Origin: Sphagnum compactum
Taxonomy: Eukaryota > Bryophyta > Sphagnopsida > Sphagnales
Direction: 5' to 3'
DNA: 64,000 bases
Assembly (NCBI GenBank): GCA_965153455.1
Contig: OZ234494.1
Coordinates: 24,366,001 to 24,430,000 of the forward strand
Positions 45,209 through 57,920 of the stretch are shown one piece after another; within the stretch, counting starts at the first letter, position 1; each line of letters starts with the position of its first letter. The position numbers and the translations under genes are program-made. Under the pieces are notes generated by a model. It ran no database searches and was not told where the DNA came from. It saw nothing but the letters and a program-made list of their open reading frames with translations.

Positions 45209-48200
45209 CTATGCAATTAGCTTGGACTGCGCACTCCTGACAAGGGTGCCAATCCATCTTTTCTTGGACTCCGAGCTCTTCACATTCCCTTTTAGAGCCT
45301 CCAGTGCATGCGGTGTACCTGCCTACAAAAAGAAAATTTGCACAAGTTCAAACTCTCAGAGACCAAAAAGTTGAATCACATTGTATGACACCTAAGTAAC
45401 ATGAACTCAATTCAGGGTTTTCAACAGCACATTATTCACCAAATTAAAAGCAAGCAAGACTGGACGCCCAGACTTCAGAGGAATTTCCATCCACCACTGG
45501 AACTGAGACAAGTTTTCCTCATTTTGCCCAACTTATAATTTGACCATGCAGCTCCCATTAACTTGTTTTGAGTCAATAAAGGGGTTGTTTGCTATTTCAC
45601 ATATGACTCTACATTTGTAAAGAGGGTATCTGACCACACATGACACTAGAACAGAGTTCAAGGTCTGCTTTCCAGATTGCTATACATGATAGCTGGACCT
45701 TTCATGTTAGGATTTCAACACTGATGGGGGATGGGGAAGGATATGAACAAGTACCTGCACAATATAAACATCAATGCCCATAGCTGCAATAACAGCAGCT
45801 TCTGAAATTTTACCAGCCATGCCTCCTGTTGTATCATGAGCGGCCACTGTGATTTGCACTGCATTGCAAGGAGATATCCACCACAAAAGTTCAGTTCTAA
45901 TCCTTTCACTCCCCAAAAACCCACTCAGGAGAGGAATGATGACAATCTAAATGAGAAATGAAACCAAAACCTCCTTCACCATCCAAACAACTTGAACCAA
46001 GAGGACAGATGGGATGGACATTAGATTGCAGCACTATAAATCAACACGTCAGAAACAGGATTGCTGTTCTGAAAATATCCTGCATCATCTGGCTAAGCAG
46101 AGTTTAAGCAACATGCCTGACATCTTAGTGTTGTTGAGCCCTAAAGGTGGATCCACAATAACCCAAGTGCAATCTTCATGTACCACTGCAGCCTCCACCA
46201 CCCAAAACTGAATTTGTCAGGTACAAATTCATCAGAGCAAAGATAGAACCTGGGTGTATGGTTGGTGTTCCAATGTGAGTTGGCATTTCAATGTAGCAAT
46301 AACTCATTCAGAAAAACTCTCCAGGTAATCACAGTAGCCACCCGGGAATTTCTATGCTGCCAAGGAATCTCAGGTGGCTCCTCATGGTAGTTCTCTTTTC
46401 TGTGAAGGCAGTTCAGGAGGTGGCTAAATGATTCCAGTGGCTGCTCAGTAAGTTCAGTTCAGCCTCAGTCATCCAGTTGTGCAATTCTCCCAAGAGTCCA
46501 CAGCTCTTTCAACCCCATCACTATGGTTTTCTATTACTAAACAGAGGTCTTGAATTGATTGGAGAAAACATGTGATTCAAGGTCTCAGCATATTCCACTT
46601 GACATCTTTGTCTCTAAATTTTGCTTTAACAACCTTGAGATTGGAGGCTTCAAAATTTCTTTGATTTGAATAAACAACTCACTCTAAACTAGAAAGTAGT
46701 TAAGTGAGAAAAAGGGGAGAGAAGTGAATGAATATCAAAATCATTAACTGACCAATCTCTTTCAGCAGAACTGCATTGGGCTCTGATGGTGGCCGATCAA
46801 AAACTCCTGGTACATTGGTCTAAGAAAAAGTCAAGGTCAGCTGTTGGACTAAAACAGAATGCCTGGTTTATTGAAAACAACAATTTCTGACACGTTAGTC
46901 TAAGAAAGTCAAAGACATCTATCAATATTTCCAAATTCAAAGATGCTTGTCTCAAATTCAAAGCTGTTTGTCTTGTGTACAAATTATATACAAGCAATAT
47001 GTGATCACAAATCAGGCAATAGACAACAGTCGCCCCAAGAACCCACTCAAAACTGTAGGCAGTTACTCACAACCCAGACTGTAAATCTGGAAGGTCAAAT
47101 GTATTTCATAGAGCTCTAGTTCCTGTTGGAGCAGAGGTATAAGAGCTCACTCTGACCTCCAAATGCTGAAACTGACTCTAGGCATCAAGGTGAATATGCA
47201 TGCACAAGAGGCATTAGGGCAGGATACCAAAAAGACCACAAAACTGGGCTTCAAACCTTTCGCAAGCCGACGCACTATCAAATCTCCACTCAGTATGCTG
47301 CACCCCTTCAGACCAAAACACCCATCCATCATTCGGAAAAAATCTGTCACAAAAGCCCCACTGAAAGATGATGCAAAAAAATACTTTTCCCATGCTCAAA
47401 GACAACTAAACCTCCCTGAGAATAAAACCTGAGAAAATCCCTCAACTTGATATGAGGCAATATAATGGCTTGTCCTTGCGAAGTTCTAACTTCACTATTA
47501 CTAAACCAAAACCTAATCACCTGCCAAAACCATGCAATCAAAATCCTGTTAGAGAGCTTGAGGAGACCAGCTTTAAGTTTCCACTTCTTTGCATTGGTGT
47601 CATACAGTAGTAGCCAAGTGAGTCTTGGAAACTAAGACTTAAAAGGATATTTTCCAAGTGGTTTCTGACCTGGGCAGAGTCAAGCACTCCATCTCCATGC
47701 ACCACCTGTAAGTTTCAAAAGGCAATTCACACAGATAATAAGAAAAGGGAGCTAAAGTGCATATTGCTGATCGTGTACCAACAACTTGACATAAAGTCAG
47801 GAATGATTTTGGTCCTTATACACACTATCATAGCACTAATCTGCTGCTACTCCCAAATCCACTAAATCAGCAGTGATGTGATTCTTACTCAAACTCCCCT
47901 AAATGCTAGATAGAGATGCAGGCAGGAATGGACATACAGGAATGAAACCTGCATTGACAGTACATTCCACTGCCGTCATATCATCTTCTTTGAACTGCAC
48001 AAATGCAAGTTGCACCATCAGACATACAGAAGACAGATGAGAAATGAGGAGCCAAGTGAGCTTCAAAGTCTACAGAAGGAACAGACCCCTTCATGGGGGA
48101 GAACATCATGACTGAAAATGCTTTCATTATGTAGGCCAAAAATTTACAATTTGAGATTAGAATGACTCTTTCAGTTTTGGATGGAAGGTGAGGGCCAAAT

Positions 48201-50094
48201 CAGGTCTCAAATAATGTTCAATGTTTACATTTTTGTTCTTTGTGCACCAACCAGCAGACAAAGGTGAAATTCCAACAGCTGGAATGCCCTCTGTCACACC
48301 AAAAGCACAAATCAGCACCCAAGATCTTCTTTCTCAGCAATTTACAAGTTGATCACAGAGCAGGGATACAGAAGCAATTCAACAACTTTCCTCATCAAGA
48401 CATCAGTGAAGCGATCATAACCATGTACTATTGTTGGTAGTATTTGGCATAGAACAGGGTTCAACTACTTGTAAGTAGTCGAACCATTGAACCCATTCGT
48501 ACCATGATAGCCAACCAAATAACTATGTACATACTTATCACAAAACAATCAGTGGTATTGAGGTCAGGGCTACTAACTACAACAAGATGATTCTATGACC
48601 CTTTCAGGATAGTTAACATGTGGTCCTCTCAACAGTCCAAGGTGTTTCCACAAGTATTCTGATGAGAAAGAAATATAGCAGAGAGCTGTGCCTTTCTGCA
48701 GCTCCTTAAGGCCATTCAACACAAATATTTAGGTGACATTGCGGAACAGCACTTGGCAGAAGCTTGCTATTGTTGTCACTATCCAGTTGGGACTGCTATT
48801 TCCAATATCTCTTCCATGCCTCTTACAGGCATGCAGTTTGTTGAGGCCATTGCTGGCTGTTCTTTTTGCATCCTTTAGTTCCTCATTATGACCATCATAT
48901 GCAACAAAAGAGCAGAAAGAAAATTAATCCTACCCGATGCAAAGTGCCGTACAACCTCATGATTCAACTTGGTCACCTGCGCAACCCAAAAACAGGGAAA
49001 GAAACGTTTTCAATTAAGTGCCACAACATTTCGAGGATGAACCTGTCTGTGTCCAGGATGTACCACTTCCTGTCAAGTAAGACCTATTTCTCACACGTTT
49101 CAACAAAGGAAGAGTGAACATCAGAGAGACAAGAGCAAGGAGGAGCATGAACTTTATCAGGCAGACCTATTTAGAGTCAGGACAGATACATACAGAAATA
49201 CGGGTGGCCACCATACCCGCCTTCACAAGAGGAGCATTCAGGTCGCCTCTTTGCACACCAGATCTGCTAGCTTGAAAATGCCCAAAGGAACCTGCAGGAA
49301 ACTTTTTCAGCTTTCAGACATAAGAACATGAGAGCAGAATGGCAATTCTCTGACTACTTCTCTCTGTACTACAAGGCTGGTCAGGAGAAGGCAGCTTCAT
49401 GTGAGTATTCGGCCCGGCAGTTCTTTCTTCTACACTGCCCACACTTGAATCCAATGATGCGTGACACATGAAAGCAGAAATATTTGTGTTTCTGTGGTGA
49501 GGAAGGAAGGAAAAGAAAAAAAATTCGAAAAGAACAGGAGAAAACAGACACTCATGAACCTGCTCCATGAACCACAACGAACGCATTGGGAAAATCCAAG
49601 TGTCGCTCAACGGCAGCAAGCGGTAAAATTTGCATGTTCACATCCTCAGCACTACTGTTTCCACGGCTCCAATCCATTTTCACAAAAGGGGAACGCATCT
49701 CCATTGCCTCCCGCAATTGCAAAGCTGTAATAGCCAAAATGGATTCGTTGATTGTTTCCAGTTCTGTTTTCTGAGTAATCGCTGCTCCTCCTATAAAAAA
49801 GCCCTGAAACACAAAATTCAGCAAACCAAAAACCAAACATACTGAAACATTCGCTAAACTTAAAGAAGTTTGCTGCTTTGCTCCTGCTTTGTGGTCACAC
49901 CACAGACGAGAAGGATGTGTTTACGAAACACACAATCAATCAAAGGTATTAAAAACATGATAGGGGGGAAAAAAGGTGAGGAAACTCATCATACCGAGCT
50001 TGACGATGCAGTGGATGCGTCTGTGCGATGGAGGACATGAATCCTCCGCATTCCCGATGACAACCTCGTTCGCCACTCCTTCCGCCATCGCCAT
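45209..50094 (-). CDS. IPK: isopentenyl phosphate kinase (amino acid kinase superfamily)
   Basis: Twelve exons (minus strand): 50094-49995, 49790-49560, 49291-49194, 48976-48934, 48290-48229, 47994-47938, 47705-47670, 47305-47228, 46819-46753, 46185-46117, 45858-45755 and 45322-45209; 352 residues. IPK phosphorylates isopentenyl phosphate with ATP to give isopentenyl diphosphate, helping set the IPP/DMAPP supply for isoprenoids; the plant enzyme is thought to be cytosolic. Key blocks are in order: 'IVKLGGAAIT' (30-39), 'VVVHGAGSFGH' with His108 and His115, 'KAGMVATRIS', 'GIPAVGISP', 'VVHGDGVLD', 'GCSILSGDLIVRRLA', 'NVPGVFDRPPSEP', 'AAHDTTGGMAGKISEA' (286-301) and 'GIDVYIVQAGTPHALEAL'. Every junction restores frame; eleven small, phase-matched exons support the model. 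Intron 10 appears to use a GC donor (CAG|GCATGT at 46116). Length is close to Arabidopsis IPK. The ATG at 50094 is followed in frame by Met3. Confidence 0.93.
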
Positions 50095-50180
50095 TTTCTT
50101 CACTGGAAAACAAGGCGCTCTCTCTCTCTCTCTCTCTCCCTTCCTGCTTCCTTTCGTCTCACACGAAGAGAAAAAGAAAT
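50095..50180 (-). promoter_or_regulatory. 5' UTR region of IPK with (CT)n tract
   Basis: A (CT)n run at about 50118-50141 reads as GA repeats in the sense of the minus-strand gene and starts within about 25 nt of the IPK start codon. It matches the purine-rich leaders seen at the thioredoxin-like gene. Confidence 0.5.
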
Positions 50181-50330
50181 GGTCATAGCCTTGTGGTTAG
50201 GTCCGAGGCACTTTAGCCGGATGGGTAAGTTCAGGGTTCAAATCCGTATTTAGACCAGGGGGTTCCTTTAATGGGCTTCTTGGTTGACTAGGTACTCACC
50301 CAAAATTATAAATCCGTATGAATGCTTCTC
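50181..50330 (+). mobile_element. putative tRNA-derived SINE head next to the IPK promoter
   Basis: A segment starting 'GGTCATAGCCTTGTGGTTAG' has a box-A-like motif at 50186-50200 and a matching RNA polymerase III box B (GGTTCAAATCC) at 50235-50245. That spacing is seen in tRNA-derived SINEs. It does not fold into a full tRNA cloverleaf. The 3' end and target duplications were not resolved. Confidence 0.45.
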
Positions 50331-53300
50331 TTCCATTGGTCCTTTTTGTAGATAAATGTGGCACTTATAGCAAACTATGATAGCAATGTGCTAATGTCTC
50401 TAAAGTTGAACTTTAATTTTGGAAGATATTTTAAACCAGTTTTTAATGTTTGCAAATACATGTCACACACCAACCATGCCTATTTGTGTTCATGAAACTT
50501 TTCGAGTTGGCCAATTCTATTCATTGTAGGTTCATTCAAATTGGTTTCCAATCCAAATTTGTTATGACTAGTCATTCATTGTGATTATTCTTTTTTGATG
50601 TTAAATTCCCTAAACCCTTAAACCTTGATGTTTTGTTTAGATGAGCTAGAGTAACAAGAAATGTTGCATGAATTAATCATTGTTGGTTCATGCTTGGGAA
50701 CTTGCATGTGAGTGGCTTATAAAGCTTGCTATTTTGTTTCGTGACAACAATATGCCAGTTGATGTTAGTTCACTTCAACACTAAAATCAAATTTATGTTG
50801 AACTATTCTATATTTTATAAGATGATTTTCTTTACATGTCTGATCATGGCACTTTCCAACTATAGTGCTTCAAGTGTGTTATGAGTGGCGAAAGTCTTGT
50901 AATCTAAACCCTAAACCCAACTTCTTAACATTTTTTGTTAATAACTTGTTCATGATTTTAAAAGATGTTTTTGATAGACTAGCTACAAGTAATGACTTTG
51001 ATGTTGTCTAACTAACTGCTCATATGGTGCAATGAGTTCATGTGTAGTCCATTGGAACCTTAAAGGTGTAGCCTAAAGTAATTGATAAGGTGAAACATTT
51101 TGTAGCAACAAATGTAGGGTTTACTTCTACAATAAACTTGTTGGAGAGGCTTAACAAGTTGTCACTACATTATACAACCAAGATTATTAAAGAAGTATGG
51201 TAGGTGGATTGTCCAAAATCAAATAAGTTGTTTTTTGTGGTAGATCATGAGCTTGATAATTATCGCAAAAGTAGTTTTGTGCAAATTATTTTGGTTCTTC
51301 ACCAACATTATGCCCTTTGGTTCAATGGGATGTTAGAAACCCTTTCAATATTAAAAACCTATTTAGGTTGTTCAATGGACTAACCAATGGTTGCATGTAG
51401 GGGAAGAGACCAAAGGTCTTGTCTGAGATTATTTTAGTCAATCTTGATACAAGCCTACACAAAAAATGATTTGGTTGTCTTTGAGTCACTAGGACTAAGC
51501 CATTGATATTCTTACATTTCCCTTTTCATGAAAAATGATTTCAAATGGCTTACACCTAGTTTGTGCATTTGTAAGGCCTTCAAAGTTCAAGAATGAAGGT
51601 TGAACATGTTTTGTTTTTATTGTTTTAATATTTCATTCGACCATTTTGATTCCAAATTGCCTTTTAGATAGGATTAGTATGTACTCTATCAAGCACATGT
51701 GACACCTAAAATGCAAGGTTGTGTTGTTCTACAAGTTGTAATAATTGTGCCAACACAGCATTAGACACATTCACCGTAGAAAATGACTTTGGAAGGGCCC
51801 ATGTTGTGTCCCAATCAAAGGATATTGCACATGCACAATCAACTATTAAAACCTAGTTTTAAGCCAAACACCACAACCATTCTACTTGTGCTAGGATTTT
51901 CATTTGTAAAGGGTAGAAATCAAGTCATTATGTTTCATTTAATTACATATTGAATACTTCTATTGACTCGTTCAAGGACAACCATGGAATGCAACATGCC
52001 AAACATTCAAGGTGTTGACAAGGTGTGTCTAAATCTTGCAACCTTAGTGATTGCATGCATTGAACAACAAATGCATTAATGGACATTCCTTACAAATTAG
52101 ATGAACCCTCAATGCAACACATTATTATCATGAATTGAAACCAAATTGAGTTGTTGAATGTCTTGGAACCCTGAAATTTTCTTTAGGCTTTTATGTTAAA
52201 CAAAGGATCTATGCTATGGAACTAGATGGGAAGACAATCAAGTTGCAAATTGTAAATGTTTCTTCCCATTTTGCCTATGTTTTGACCATATTACTTGGTA
52301 CTGCATTTGGTGGATTACATTGACATCATTTGTTTCCTATAAATGATACATATATTGATTATGGTATCATCATTGTGTAGTTATGTCTTTTGAGTGCCAA
52401 CCAATAATATGATTGAGTCTTTTAGATGTTCCCTAAAATGTAATTGAAATTCAAAACACATATTTTTGTCTAATGGTTTGCTGGAAAAACTTGGGTGGAT
52501 TATTATACACTTATTTACGCCCAACATTAGGAACCTAATGAAAGCAATGGGTAATCATGGTAGCTCATCACTACTATTCTTGTTGAAGGTGATGTGGTTT
52601 GACATTTTGTGAGCATTTCTCATAAGGTTATGACCACACTCATCACCATGTTAAGTTCAAATTGTTGATGTGAAGATTCTATAGTTTTAAATACATGTGA
52701 TAGTTTTGTAGTCATTGTTGGTGTTTATGATTAATTCTTCCATGTAATTGTGTGAAAGGCTCGAGAAGGTTCCAATTATGGAAGTGTGATGAAATAATCT
52801 TTCACAATGGTGTTCGCAATGAGACACAAGGCAGGAGTGACTAAGAATAATCATTAATAGCTACTACCGTGGTGTTCATGGAATCATTGTATATGTGATG
52901 TTTTGTATGTTTGTCGAGTGAAAGCACAATCAAGTAGACCACAAAAGTAATCTTCTTTAATTCAAAAATAATGATTTTCACATCTAAACATGAAAATACT
53001 AGCTCAAGAACTCCTCCTATCATGATGCAAAACCATGGAGCCTCAATTGACATCATAAGAATGTAAATTTCATAAGAATGAAAAGCAATTGCATCATAAA
53101 AGTGTGTAAATAATGCGTTTGAAAATTACAAATTGAAATGTTTTAAACTTATTTCATTTCCAAAAACCAAACATAACATTTTTAAATTACATGTTTTCAC
53201 AAAATCTATGGTATACTTTAAGGCTTCCATTTTAATTTTTTTGATTTGTACATTGTTTTAATCTACTTACACCTACTTTTATGAAATAGGACATTTACTT

Positions 53301-53779
53301 GCACCTACTTTCATTCACAATAATGTTATTTAACTATTGATTAAATATGTTTTTATCAATTTTTTTCACATAAAATCAAGAACCATATGAACTTCCATTT
53401 TTCTACCCAACCAAATTACATGTTTGATAATTTCATGATATATTTTAAGGTACTTGTAATTCAACCTAGAAAAGTACATTAACTGGTCTACTTAATTATG
53501 TTTTCACCCTATCCCTTGTGAAAAAAATGTATAACTTGAATATGTAGGTGGATATGTCAATGTTGGGTCAATTGTCGAAATCACAAAAAACAATATGAGC
53601 ACTTTAACTTTGTTCTTGCCACCTGATCACATAAACTACAGTTATAGTTTTCCTATCTTATGATGGATGTGATTTGACCTATCTTTGTTCTTTCAAAATT
53701 CATGCAAATGTATTAAATGTTTACATCATTTGGACTAATGATATGTGCTCACCATTGATGTTATTACATTTTGGGCAAG
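50331..53779. other. AT-rich intergenic DNA, no gene recognised
   Basis: A decayed-looking coding stretch near 51.06-51.5 kb has runs of open frame but no family I can name. The segment at about 52488-52690 matches one in ArfGAP intron 2. Confidence 0.45.
52488..52690 (+). repeat. dispersed repeat, copy A (partner in ArfGAP intron 2)
   Basis: Shares 'GGGTGGATTATT', 'ATCATGGTAGCT', 'GAAGGTGATG', 'TTTGACATTTTGTGAG' and 'CATAAGGTTATGACCACACT', in order, with 60448-60640, same orientation. Confidence 0.75.
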
Positions 53780-53933
53780 TGGTCTATGATGTCACAAACT
53801 AGGAGAGTTTCAACAATGTGAAGCAATGGTTGAGTGAGATTGACAAATATGATAGTGACAATGTGAACAAGTTGTTGGTGGGCAACAAGTCTAACCTGGC
53901 CTCGAAAAGGTTGTTGACTACCAAACTATTAAG
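53780..53933 (+). pseudogene. orphan exon of a Rab1/RabD (YPT1-like) small GTPase, broken
   Basis: A 154-bp block translates as '[19 protein letters not shown]' followed by '[19 protein letters not shown]' and further diverged residues. This is the effector-distal half of a plant Rab1/RabD GTPase around the G4 nucleotide-binding motif. It is bounded by an AG on the left (GGGCAAG|TG) and a consensus donor on the right (AAG|GTAAGG), so it kept intron borders and is not a processed copy. It is inactive. A stop replaces the expected Gln codon (CAG to TAG), and NKxD reads NKSN, losing the specificity aspartate. No neighbouring Rab exon was found within several kilobases. Confidence 0.78.
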
Positions 53934-56633
53934 GTAAGGTTTATTGTAGATTCATGATTCCTAAGAAAGAATCATGAATTGTTGTTTTGTGTTGGGGTTC
54001 TTCTTTTTCATGCTTTGATGTTTGTAGTCAAATTTGAAATATCCATCACCTTATTTTTGGATATGTTCTTGATTCTTTTCATGACAACTTTTTAATGCAA
54101 AAGTATTGAAAGAAATTTCAAGTTCCATCTTTCACTATTTTGCAACATTTGGCTCATTATCTCTCACATGTTTGATGATGTGAAGTTTTTTTATGGTTGT
54201 TTTATCAACGCCCTAGCATATCATTCAAACACATTGACATTCATTTTCACTAACAAAAGTCAATTGAAATGTTTTACCCATGTGTAACAACTTGCATATT
54301 GAAATTTGGAGTCATTGTAGTTGTGGTTGAGGATGTTAAACAACTTGTCCTCTTGCTTTGACTAGAAAATTTGTTTTGTGCAAGGAGATTTCAAACTAGG
54401 CATTGGCCATTTACATCAACTCCAAGTGTTTCTGATAGTTGTGGGTGTTTGTAATTCAACTAATAGGTTCCACATTCATAACTCAACTAATTCATTTCTT
54501 AAAGGACCATTTGGGTACATATCATTGTTTTTGAGTTAGACCAGTATTGACGTTTTTTTGATTGTAAGAGTTAATACAACAATGTGCACCCTTTTTTTGC
54601 ATTACTTAAAGAGTGAAGTCTTCCCAAATCAAAAGACGTATAGTTTTTTCAGAAAAATTATTTGATTGTGTGGCTCCACCCCTCTGAACATCAAGTACTA
54701 AATTCTCCAATTCTTTTGCTTGTAGAAGTGCCTAACTTTGTACCTTTATAAGACATGTGGCTTCTAAGCCTATTTAATCAACATATAGTTTTTAGTTTTT
54801 TGAGTTTTAAGTACTGTCTTTTACAGTACATTGGTTTCTTGAGGTCACAATAGGTACAGTTAGTTCCTTGTTCATAAACGGTAAGGTTGACATTTGCAAT
54901 CATAAGAGTGTGTAAAAAGGTACATCTTTTCAACAATTGAATTTCTGGTGGAAGATAGTTTGTTACAAATGCAAGTCAAAAATGCGATTTGGACTTTTAG
55001 GCTCATACTTGTTATAATACACCAACATGTCTTATGTTAGCACTCTAATAAGAGTGATTATGAAAGTTGACACTTTCAAAGTTACTTGCATTGATTTGAT
55101 ATTCATTAAACTATGTCCCAATGTTGCAATGAAAATTGTATACATCATTTTTCAATATTGAAACAACTGAAAAGTCATGGGTTATTAGTAGATTAGCCTT
55201 GGTAGCACTTGCAATAAGTAAGAGATTCATTTGACGTAGACTTAATAATAGATGTTCAAATGTTGAGTCAATTAACAAGGTAGTTGAAACTTGCTTGTGA
55301 TGTCATTACCAAACAATGAAAGAAACATGTGACCATGCAAGTTTGCTCACATTGAGAAAAACTAATGACATATCAAAGGCCTAGAAAGTATCTTGGACTT
55401 TGTTGATGTCACTATTGTTGAAGATTTGACAAAATCTATATCAAGGATAATTCAAGATGATGATTCCATGGGTGCTCCTTCGTGCAAGATTGTTCCTTTT
55501 TATGGCCTTGTTGGTAAGTGTTTCCACTCTTGTAATTCCACAACTTTTGAGGTGAAACTTTTCAATCAGCATTCAATATTTTCTCTCTTCATTCATTTAC
55601 CATTGATATTTATCACATTTTGTTAATCCCTACTCAACAATGCAAACCATTTCAAAGATATCAAGTTACACAAGTCAATCATTTACATGGTGTTTAAATG
55701 CAAGAGAATTTAATTGATGATAATTGGATTTAATTATATCAAAATTTTGGAATTGGATCTCAAACTTTGATATATTAGATATATGGATTTTGGACTGAAT
55801 AATGGGAATGATTTTGGCTAGTGGTGAATGGATGGGTTTTTAGGGTTTAAATTATTAATTATTTAAAAAAATTACATTTTTTTGGTCAAAATTTTAAGAT
55901 TGAAACCATTTCATATTTTTCTAATCAATGGAATGCTTAGAATTATAAGCAAGTTTTTATTTACATAATTTTAACATTAAATAACATTAAATTATATTTC
56001 AAAACCCTAATATCATAAAATTTAACTATTGTCATTGCCATTGAAAAAATAATTATATTATTCATTTTTTTATTGTAACCCAAACTTAAACTTTAAATGT
56101 AAATATTAATTCGAAACCGTAATTTGAGTCAACAATTTTATATTAACCTTAGAATATTTTGAACCACGAGTGAGAAATTTTTTATTTAAATTATTTTCAA
56201 AAAGTACATATCAATGTATTCAATTGCAAAATCTATTATGTGCCTGTAATATATTACAATCACATAAATTGTTCAATATTGTCACTATAATATTCTTAAT
56301 GTTATTACACATGTATAAACATATGTATGCACATACACACAAACACATATAAATAAGTCATTCAATAATGTATGCATTTGTATACATACATAAACACACA
56401 TGTACAACATCTTATCTATCGGCAAGGCCAATGTGTTTTTATTTGCTTTTCTCCATTTTCCTAATGTTTTTTTTTTTTTTTTGGTGCTACAAGTTACAAA
56501 AGAACATCTTAGTTGCTTTTTTCAGTGCTATTTTTTCTTGTGTTCTAGGTTTTTTCCTATTCATTTCATTCATTTGATTTATCTAAATTTAACAAACTAA
56601 ATTAAAATGCACCCACAAAAGTGAAAAGAATTA

Positions 56634-56680
<47 letters not shown>

Positions 56681-57210
56681 CAACACATCCGATCCATTGG
56701 TCCAAATTGGTTCAACAAGGTGCTAAATGAAATGTGGAATTGAGACCTTCCAAACAAACAAACATAGAATTCACAAGAGAGGATGAAACTCATCCAACAA
56801 TAATTAGAAACCTACCCACCCACTCGCCCACCCAATCATCAATCAACCACAACCAATCATCCAAAACCCTAAAAGCCCTCAAACCTAAAAACCCCAAGAA
56901 GGGATGGGCAACCACCCAGTTGGTTTCAATCATGTGGGGTTAGTAGACACTAGACACCCCAGGTCAAGTCAACCAATGTTGTAACCATACTAACTAACCA
57001 TAGTAGTTATATGATTTCTTTTAATGATCACATCCAAAGTAGTGATTAAAAATTTTTGGCCCTAATTTTCACAAATTTTTGGACCTGAAGAATCTGATTT
57101 ACACCTATAGAAAGGATTTTTTTCATGAGAAAAAAGGACCTAAATCCCCTAAAATCTTGAAAAAAAATAATTTTCAAACAAAATCATCAGAATTTGTATA
57201 ATATAAATTT
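53934..57210. other. AT-rich intergenic DNA, no gene recognised
   Basis: An open stretch at 55393-55510 ends at a consensus donor (GTTG|GTAAGTG) but has no recognisable family. A (TA)n microsatellite lies at about 56638-56675 and poly-T at 56468-56482. Confidence 0.5.
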
Positions 57211-57212
57211 CT

Positions 57213-57335
57213 ATAGGTAGCCAACAATATAGAAGGATGCTTAAATTTTTCTTTACTTGAATTATCTTAATTAAATTTATTGTAACCAAAGTTGGCTACA
57301 TGTTCCAATGATGGACACTTTAACTACATCACAAA
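57213..57335. repeat. diverged copy of the AGCCAAATTTGGCT repeat family
   Basis: Contains 'TAGCCAACAATATAGAAGGATG' (compare 'TAGCCAAAGATATAGAAGGATG' at 34496), then 'TAACCAAAGTTGGCTACAT', 'CCAATGATGGACACT' and 'ACATCACAAAATT' in the same order as the 34 kb copies. Confidence 0.75.
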
Positions 57336-57920
57336 ATTGAAATAATAATAATAATAATAATCCAAATAAAGGAAAAAGTATTAAACTAGTAGTATAAAAA
57401 TAGTGTTTTATAACTTAAAGACTCTACATTATTATCATTATTATTACTATTATTTTTTAATATTAGTATTATTATGAGTTTTACTTATTAGTATTATTGT
57501 TGAGGTTGTGGTTGTCATTGTGTTGTGATGAAAAAGCTCCAGGAAGGCGGTCGAGGTACATGATTTCATCCAAATGGATGGATTGTTGATTTCATCCGTC
57601 CAGGAAGAGAGGACACTCTGATAATGCACCCCGCGACTGTTTCTTCTTGCCAGCTTCGTAAGGGGACTGCTCGCTCCTCTTGCGTTGGTCTCTCGCAGGA
57701 CGCGGTTGCGGGGATCAGAAGCGCTTCTCTTCTCCTGCCTTCGTCTTTCCCATCCGCGTCTGCTCTTCGTTGCTCACTGCTGCTGCTGCTGCTGCTGCTG
57801 TTTTTGGTAGAATTTTTTTTTTCTTTTGGTTTTATTTCTGGTGCTTTTTGTTGGGGGCTTTTTTTTTTCTTTTTGGTTTGGTTGGGAGGGGGAGGAGGGA
57901 GAAGGAGAAGAGGTTTGATT
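57336..57920 (+). promoter_or_regulatory. 5' flank of the ArfGAP gene
   Basis: Includes an ATT-rich microsatellite (about 57430-57500) and (CTG)n at 57777-57800. The reading frame is open from an ATG at 57624 into the ArfGAP, but its Leu/Phe-rich content is generated by CTG and T repeats. It is treated as leader sequence. Confidence 0.5.

Noticed and set aside
50181-50260. Functional tRNA gene
   Set aside because: Box motifs are present but acceptor and anticodon stems do not pair; a SINE head is more likely.
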